Shown: piece by piece, positions 58,753 to 64,000 of the stretch | How the letters are laid out: each line of letters begins with the position of its first letter | How positions within the stretch are numbered: position 1 is the first letter of the stretch | Assembly (NCBI GenBank): GCA_012862575.1 | Contig: BLSF01000020.1 | Span: 248,001-312,000 of the forward strand | DNA length: 64,000 nt | Direction: 5' to 3' | Source of the DNA: Parietichytrium sp. I65-24A | Taxonomy: Eukaryota; Sar; Bigyra; Thraustochytrida; Thraustochytriidae | Notes under the pieces: model-generated | What the model saw: the letters and a program-made list of their open reading frames with translations, nothing else | Database searches by the model: none | Told to the model about the DNA's origin: nothing | Translations under genes and position numbers: made by a program

Positions 58753-61700
58753 TTAAGCCTTGTGCTTCTTTGCATGCCTATCCGCAAGACCTTGCTCGCG
58801 ATACTTGCGCTTCTTCTCGTCTTTCTTCTGACCGCTCCACTTCTCCGCTTCCTTAGCCATCTTCTTGTTGTGAGATGCATGACGTTCTGCGGTTTTCGCC
58901 TTCCGTTTCTCCGTTTTTACCTTTCGGATGGTGTGGAGCCTCTGCAGCAAGCTGGAAACCTGTTTGTCATGGCTTGTCATAATGACAGCCTTCTTTGAAC
59001 CGGTGATATTCTCGCTGCGAGACTTTGCCTTCGCCTTAGCTTTCTTGCTCTGACCCACATCCAGCTTGATTTTGGACTTGAACGGCAGCTTCGCCTGCAA
59101 AGAGTTCGGCACCTGAAGCGTATTGAAGACCCGCGTTTTACGTTCAATCGGTTTGTACAGAGAATCCTTGTTGCGCGGAACGGGCACATTGTTATCAAAC
59201 CGCAGCTGACCAACAGTTTTCATGAGGCCTACACCCGAGTCTAGCAGCTCAGGTGTGAGGATGCTAGGGTTCGAGTATTTGAGCTCTTCTCCATCGTCCT
59301 CCTCAATCGTCTCGCCGTTTGCAAGGGCCTTTTCCCGTTGTTTCTGCTTCTTCTCAAGCTTCTTCTTCTCCTTCTCGGTCAATCCAAAGACTGTTCGATC
59401 TCTTAAAAGAGAAGCAATGGGGTTGAAGAACTTTTTGGGCTCCACTGGAACCCACGCGCGGCAAAACACAATATCACTCTTCAAGATTTTATCCTCGAAG
59501 GTCGCGCGGAACGCGCCAGGTCGCTCGTTAGACGCTTTCTTGATCATACCACGGATTCCACTCACGGTCCGGAGGGCAGCTCCTTCATATCGAGCTACCT
59601 CCAGCTCAGAATTGAACATGCCCTTGATGAAGGCGGTATTTTTGAAGATTTTGAAGGGCTCTCCCACCAACTTCAACTTTTTCACGATCTTGCACGACTG
59701 GTCGAGCTCCAGCAATGTCCCCGTTGCGCAAATGCGAAAGCCTCTTTGGCGCTCCCGAATATCTTGGTACGCAAGAAAGCCGGTATTTGGCGCAGTGGCA
59801 GGACCCCAGAAAACGGCATCGCAGTGCATGTGCTCTGGAGTGTACTTTAACATCCGTTGCCGCTCCGTCCGAACATCTTCCATGGCGTACACAGGCATGG
59901 TTTGGAATCGTCTCCAACCAAGAGATATAACCAGAGGGTCGTTCGTCTTGAGGATTTTAGGAAACCATCTGTGCCTCTTGATTCGGACCCGAAGGTAGCA
60001 AAGCCCGCTTTCATGTGGTGTCAGGCCGCCCAAAATAACTGGAGCGCGAGAATCAAAATTCTCCACAAATTCGCACGGCACCTGCTGCAACACAAGGCGA
60101 ACATAGCAGCCTGCCCGAACACCTTCAAGCTTGGTGCGCTGAATGGGGTCCATGTCAGCAAACTCAGAAGCGTTCAAAGCCTCCTGCTCTGCCTGAGCGG
60201 CGAGTTTTGTCTGAAGGAATTCGTCGTCGTCGCCCTCTCCCTCCTTTTCGCCATCCCCTTTGGCAAGTTTTCCGCTCTGCTTGGTTTCCTTGGCATCGTC
60301 ATGCTCTGCGTCAAACATAGCCTTCTTCTTTGCCTTCTCCATAGCATTGCGTTCTCGCTCCTCCTCAAAGTCATCTCCAGAGTCGTTGCCTCCGTGGACG
60401 CCGTTCTTCTCTTCCTCGTCGTCATAACCGTCCTCGTCCTCGTCGTCATCTTCATCATCATCCTCGTCATCATCTACTTCTTCGTCGAAGTCTCCCTCGT
60501 CTTCGTCACTTCCCTCTTTATCGTTTTCGTTCGTTTCTTCGAGGTCCTCAAAATCTCCATAGACTTCGTCGTCCTCATCGCCGACCTCGGAGTCGTTCTC
60601 GGAATCCTCTCCGCCCTTTGTCGTGGACTTGCCCCAGTCGCCGGTCACGAAACGATTTCTGATAGACTCACGAACATGCTTCTGGCTCCAATTTTGGAGG
60701 TTCGCGTCGCGGACAAGAAAAAAAGAGCAATCCAGCTCACCGGCAAATACTCTGGCACTTCCAGAGTCAGTTGTAACTCCGTTGGTATCCGTGACGTAGG
60801 TGTTTCCCGAACCCTTCTTTGATTGCGGTGCCCTGATGGTGAAAAAGTCGTCATCTGAGTCGGAATCAGAGTCGGATTCAGCCTTTTGACTTTTGCCGTT
60901 CTGGACAGGTTTCTCAGCAGCGTCTCCTTCTTGGCCGGCTCGTCCGTACACTAGCTCCATGACATCTGGTGCTCTATTTTTTCTCTCGAAAAAGGCTTCC
61001 GTAGCCTTCTCCATCAGATTTCTCTTCCAAGCCGGCGCGTCGTCGTCGTCGTCGCTGACCTCCTCCATGTCGTCGTCATCATCACCGCTATCACTATTGC
61101 TACCGTCGTCGTCGCTCCCGGACCCTGCAGTTAGACCATTAGCGGTTGTTGCTTGCAAATCTGATGCTTTCAGGGCTTTAGATCCCTTGAAAAGCGATAG
61201 CCCGGCCTCGTTCAAGTTGTCGTCGACGCCAAAGCGCACCTTTTGCAGGTTTTTGACAAGCTTCACGCCTTCTGCGGTCTGTTCATCATCATCGGAAGAA
61301 TCTGCAGCCGACTTTCGTTCAGCATCCGAGTCGGAGTCGTCACTGCTCTCATCATCTTTTACAAGGTCCTTTTTGCTACTAAAGTTCACTTCGGGGAGGT
61401 TGATATACACAGCATCCTTGTCAAACATCACGTTTCCGATGTTCGACATTGGTGCGTAGAGGAGAGTCTCCTTGGCATTCAGTGCGCGGTTTTTCTTCAG
61501 CTCGCTCTCTTTAGTAGGAAGCGGACAAGGATCATCCAGCACGGAGATATCTGTGAGCTCAAAGTCGCCGACACCGGCGAGGTGAACCTGCATACCCTCT
61601 TTAAAGTTGGTCCCTCTCACAAAGCCAAAAAGAGCAACCTTGCGGTCGGTCTTGGGGTCCTCTTGCAACTTGCGACTATCTGTGAGGTCCTCTATGCGGT

Positions 61701-62481
61701 CGCCGATCAGGTAGGGGTGAGTATTTCTCCACGTGAGGGGCCTAAATTTGATAAGGGAGATGAATCTCGAGAGGTTGATGATCTCGTTTTTGCGATACTT
61801 ATTGTTGACCACTCCACTCAAGTAGAACAGCTTTGCGCCGTTGTACACCTCTGTCCAAAACCTATCCTTGAGCTCCTTCTTGAGTTTCTTAGACTTTTGC
61901 TCTTTCACTTTGTCCAGGTTTGTCAGGACGCCCATGACCTTGGGAAAGCCGTGCAGCTGCAAGATATTGAGAAACTCGAACGTTTCCATCTCGAACCCGA
62001 CGCTCGCGTCGATCACCAGCAACACCAAGTCTGCCACCTTGGCCAGGTCCGTCATGGCGTTCACGTCGTTCGGGCACTCAAACAGCGTCACGCGGCGCTT
62101 TTTACCGGTGACCACCGTGATAGGGCCCAGAATGGACGTAACCGTGTGCTTGGTCCATTTCTTCACCAGCGACCGGATCAGCGTGCTTTTCCCGCTCCCA
62201 GGAGGTCCGTGCACCACCACCGACACTGGCGGCGGCTCGACCGCCTGTCTGTTGGAGAGCGAGACGACGTGCTTTCTGTGCGCCCTGTCCAACAGACGCT
62301 GCTGGTCCCGCTGCTTCCTGCCCGCGTGCGCGACGGTGAACGCCTTAAAGTTGGTGCTCTGCTGGTGCTTTGGCGCGATGCCATTCTGCTGCCTCTTACG
62401 GTCCGCGCTCACCTTCTTCTTCTCCGCTTTCGCGCCGCTCTTCGCCTGCCTGTGAGGCTTCTTCGCAGCGTCCACGTCCAT
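58753..62481 (-). CDS. BMS1: Ribosome biogenesis GTPase BMS1
   Basis: A 1242-residue nucleolar GTPase of small-subunit (SSU processome) assembly. The P-loop GPPGSGKST is at 92-100, followed by the GTPase core ([35 protein letters not shown]) and the AARP2CN-type region ([21 protein letters not shown]). Long Asp/Glu-rich tracts follow, especially about 640-710. The conserved RIBIOP_C part is at the C-terminus: [10 protein letters not shown] (earlier), [28 protein letters not shown]-like [20 protein letters not shown] and LPFKSKIKL. The extreme C-terminus is Lys-rich (nucleolar localisation). The ATG at 62481 (MDVDAAKK) is unambiguous. Intronless. The plus-strand open frames opposite it are shadows. 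Confidence 0.97.
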   Translation of the reverse strand: MDVDAAKKPHRQAKSGAKAEKKKVSADRKRQQNGIAPKHQQSTNFKAFTVAHAGRKQRDQQRLLDRAHRKHVVSLSNRQAVEPPPVSVVVHGPPGSGKSTLIRSLVKKWTKHTVTSILGPITVVTGKKRRVTLFECPNDVNAMTDLAKVADLVLLVIDASVGFEMETFEFLNILQLHGFPKVMGVLTNLDKVKEQKSKKLKKELKDRFWTEVYNGAKLFYLSGVVNNKYRKNEIINLSRFISLIKFRPLTWRNTHPYLIGDRIEDLTDSRKLQEDPKTDRKVALFGFVRGTNFKEGMQVHLAGVGDFELTDISVLDDPCPLPTKESELKKNRALNAKETLLYAPMSNIGNVMFDKDAVYINLPEVNFSSKKDLVKDDESSDDSDSDAERKSAADSSDDDEQTAEGVKLVKNLQKVRFGVDDNLNEAGLSLFKGSKALKASDLQATTANGLTAGSGSDDDGSNSDSGDDDDDMEEVSDDDDDAPAWKRNLMEKATEAFFERKNRAPDVMELVYGRAGQEGDAAEKPVQNGKSQKAESDSDSDSDDDFFTIRAPQSKKGSGNTYVTDTNGVTTDSGSARVFAGELDCSFFLVRDANLQNWSQKHVRESIRNRFVTGDWGKSTTKGGEDSENDSEVGDEDDEVYGDFEDLEETNENDKEGSDEDEGDFDEEVDDDEDDDEDDDEDEDGYDDEEEKNGVHGGNDSGDDFEEERERNAMEKAKKKAMFDAEHDDAKETKQSGKLAKGDGEKEGEGDDDEFLQTKLAAQAEQEALNASEFADMDPIQRTKLEGVRAGCYVRLVLQQVPCEFVENFDSRAPVILGGLTPHESGLCYLRVRIKRHRWFPKILKTNDPLVISLGWRRFQTMPVYAMEDVRTERQRMLKYTPEHMHCDAVFWGPATAPNTGFLAYQDIRERQRGFRICATGTLLELDQSCKIVKKLKLVGEPFKIFKNTAFIKGMFNSELEVARYEGAALRTVSGIRGMIKKASNERPGAFRATFEDKILKSDIVFCRAWVPVEPKKFFNPIASLLRDRTVFGLTEKEKKKLEKKQKQREKALANGETIEEDDGEELKYSNPSILTPELLDSGVGLMKTVGQLRFDNNVPVPRNKDSLYKPIERKTRVFNTLQVPNSLQAKLPFKSKIKLDVGQSKKAKAKAKSRSENITGSKKAVIMTSHDKQVSSLLQRLHTIRKVKTEKRKAKTAERHASHNKKMAKEAEKWSGQKKDEKKRKYREQGLADRHAKKHKA

Positions 62482-63522
62482 CGCTCTCTCCGGTACCCTT
62501 TTTTTCTCCCACTATACCACTCTCCCACTTTACCACTTTCCCGCGGATTGGATCTCGGATCTCTGATCTGTGTGAACTATATGATCTCTGACCACTGGTC
62601 TCGGATCTCGGCAGCCTGGTGCGGGTGGGTGTTCCTACCGTTGCGCAGTGAGCGATGCTATGCTTGTGCGCTATCCCCGCACTCCTGACCGCGTACCCCT
62701 CCCGCGCACCCTGCGACCTGGAGAACCGAGAATGGAGAGCGCAGAGTGGACACAACGAGAACCGCACCACCACTGGTTGGTGGGGCACTGCCTAGCGCTG
62801 CCTAGTCCGGCCGGGTTTGCGCACCGGAGAACCGGGTCGGCGCACGGGTTCTCCTCCCGGTTCCGCACCACCCGTTGCGGAACGCGTGGGGAGAACAACG
62901 AGCTGTTCTTTGGGTGACTATGCGCGGAGGGTAGAGAGGGCTAAGTGGAATGGTGCTCAGGATGGTTGGCTGGTGTGACGCAACTGCTAAGGAGACTCTG
63001 CCAAGCGGTAGATAAGCGTACCCCAGCTGCATTTCTATTGATGGCAATGGTTATGATGGTATGTGTGTAAAGTCGAAAGAGTTCCCCTCGTCGCAGGGAC
63101 TCGCAGGGACGCAATTGCAAAACATTTTCAATGAAAACAACAGCAAGTTCTACAATTATTCTGACATTGAGTTCTGAATTCCGCTATCGTCCCCATTGTC
63201 TCGAACAGTTTGTCAAGGATTGGATTTGCTTTCACTGTCAATTAAAAAAGAGAGGGTGAAAAAGAAGCGAAGCAACAACTCAAACTCCTCTTCTGGGCTT
63301 GCACTTCTTTCGTTAGAGATACATAGTAGTATGTACACATCTTGTGGCGGCACTACTAGCTAGAGTAGCCCTCCAGTCTAACTACCCTCAGCATCACCTA
63401 GTACTGGTCCTCGCATATGCTTGCATGCTAGCTACATAGTAGTCGACATATGAAAACCTTAATTAATTCGTTATTCTTGAACCAACATTACTCCACTCAT
63501 GAACCAACCAGAGGCAACAACA

Positions 63523-63560
63523 GTTGGTTGTTGTTGTTGTTGTTTGTTGTTGTTGGTTGG
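63523..63560. repeat. GTT-rich microsatellite
   Basis: About ten GTT trinucleotides with two GG interruptions at the ends. Confidence 0.85.
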
Positions 63561-63570
63561 TATTGTTGGC

Positions 63571-63606
63571 ACCCAGTCAACCCAGTCAACCCAGTCAACC
63601 CAGTCA
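63571..63606. repeat. ACCCAGTCA nonamer array
   Basis: Four perfect 9-bp copies immediately before a GTAC cluster. Confidence 0.9.
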
Positions 63607-63610
63607 CAGG

Positions 63611-63650
63611 TTCTGAGTACTGAGTATACTGAGTACTCACAGTACTCGCA
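63611..63650. repeat. GTAC-palindrome cluster
   Basis: Repeated GAGTACTGAG / GAGTACTC words about 200 bp upstream of the last gene. The same word type is seen at many other gaps. Confidence 0.78.
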
Positions 63651-63842
63651 GTCAATTCCAAACGCTAGCTAGCTGTGTCGCAGACTCTGACACCACGCGT
63701 TGCCGCAGTTGGAGTTGGTGAGTTAGTGAGTTAGTGAGTTGGTGGCTTCCAAGAGAACAAGGTTGGTTGCTGCCAGAGGAAGGTCGTCGCGAAGAGCGCA
63801 GGTCCCGATCAGACGCTCGCTGCAGCTAGGCAACGCGGGAGG

Positions 63843-64000
63843 ATGAAAATCGACGTGAAAGGCGCGGCGGCCGCCAAGAAGCGACGCAAGTCGCCGAAGG
63901 GCGAGGCGGTAAAGAAGCAGAAGGTTGCCGCAGAGAGCGAGGAGCCCAAGGAGAAGGAAAGTGGCATGTCTGAGGTGCAGGTGAAGGGATTCGCGAAGAA
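63843..64000 (+). CDS. Lys-rich N-terminus of an unidentified protein (cut by window edge)
   Basis: The ATG at 63843 opens a frame that runs to the end of the window (52 codons visible). The product begins MKIDVKGAAAAKKRRKSPKG, then alternates Lys and Glu (KKQKVAAESEEPKEKE) before SEVQVKGFAKK. The KKRRK cluster looks like a nuclear or nucleolar localisation signal. The family cannot be told from this fragment. It is oriented divergently to BMS1. Confidence 0.65.
   Translation, partial: MKIDVKGAAAAKKRRKSPKGEAVKKQKVAAESEEPKEKESGMSEVQVKGFAK

Larger units (their letters stand above)
62482..63842. other. Divergent intergenic region, BMS1 / last gene
   Basis: A 1.36-kb gap with an inverted and direct GAGAACCG repeat group (62720-62865), a TTCACTGTCAATT element (63231-63243), a GTT-rich tract (63523-63560), an ACCCAGTCA array (63571-63606) and a GTAC cluster (63611-63650). 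I see no gene. Confidence 0.55.

Noticed and set aside
59857-60822. 321-codon plus-strand frame with Val/Leu/Ile-rich stretch
   Set aside because: The hydrophobic run is the complement of BMS1's Asp/Glu tracts, not a membrane protein.
61243-62688. 481-codon plus-strand open frame opposite BMS1
   Set aside because: A shadow of the BMS1 coding strand (acidic runs read as Ser/Leu runs). No motif; the BMS1 identity is certain.

Overview
The window is nuclear DNA from a compact, intron-poor unicellular eukaryote. About 28 protein genes lie in 64 kb (roughly one per 2.3 kb) on both strands. Spliceosomal introns are few and short (nine well-supported ones in six genes, 70-214 nt, GTRNGT donors, CTRAY branch sites), and there are typical eukaryotic complexes (SRP, CCR4-NOT, eIF3, TTT/TELO2, 14-3-3, myosin, alpha-tubulin). 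The alpha-tubulin is divergent and has no acetylatable Lys40, which suggests a lineage without flagella. A unicellular red alga of the Porphyridium type is my best guess, by inference only. The EGF-repeat protein is of a type better known from stramenopiles and haptophytes, so the assignment stays open. I saw no rRNA, tRNA, CRISPR array, transposase, reverse transcriptase or virus-like element.

Layout. 1-5.7 kb: 5' part of a myosin (-), an EF-hand voltage-gated K+ channel (+), and the diphthamide co-chaperone DPH4 (+, three exons). 5.7-12 kb: TELO2 (-), an ankyrin protein (-), an L-serine/threonine dehydratase (-). 13-19.2 kb: ARMC6 (+), a ceramide-1-phosphate-type GLTP protein (+), an aminotransferase (-, two exons). 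19.7-26 kb: SRP68 (+), an IMPACT-domain protein (+), an mARC-like MOSC protein (-), an iron alcohol dehydrogenase (+, three exons). 26-35 kb: a 1397-residue VWA/coiled-coil protein (-), HVA22/REEP (+), a small coiled-coil protein (-), a secreted EGF-repeat protein (-). 35.2-38.9 kb: a 3.7-kb stretch without a recognisable gene. 39-44 kb: alpha-tubulin (+), a class 3 lipase (+), an enlarged 14-3-3 (-). 45-51 kb: NOT3 (+, three exons), a WD-type protein (+), eIF3h (-). 51.5-56.2 kb: a protein kinase carrying two cyclic-nucleotide-binding domains C-terminally (-, two exons) and a coiled-coil/RRM-like protein (-). 57.4-64 kb: a SAM-domain protein (+), the ribosome-assembly GTPase BMS1 (-), and the N-terminus of a basic protein leaving the window (+).

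The genes are not an operon or a dedicated cluster. Several serve protein synthesis and quality control (DPH4, SRP68, eIF3h, NOT3, BMS1, TELO2), but this is an ordinary housekeeping mix. Convergent pairs are very tight (27 bp between DPH4 and TELO2, 40 bp between the IMPACT and MOSC genes). The least ordinary items are the kinase-CNB-CNB protein (reverse order to PKG), the 14-3-3 with a roughly 60-residue internal insert, the Lys40-less alpha-tubulin, the C-terminally anchored mARC-like protein, and three recurring short intergenic motifs (GTAC palindromes, TTGACTG(ACA)GTGAAT, CAGAATT heptamers) seen across the window.

Many of the longest open frames begin at non-ATG codons. I trimmed these to the first plausible ATG and joined exons where splice sites restore a conserved protein.
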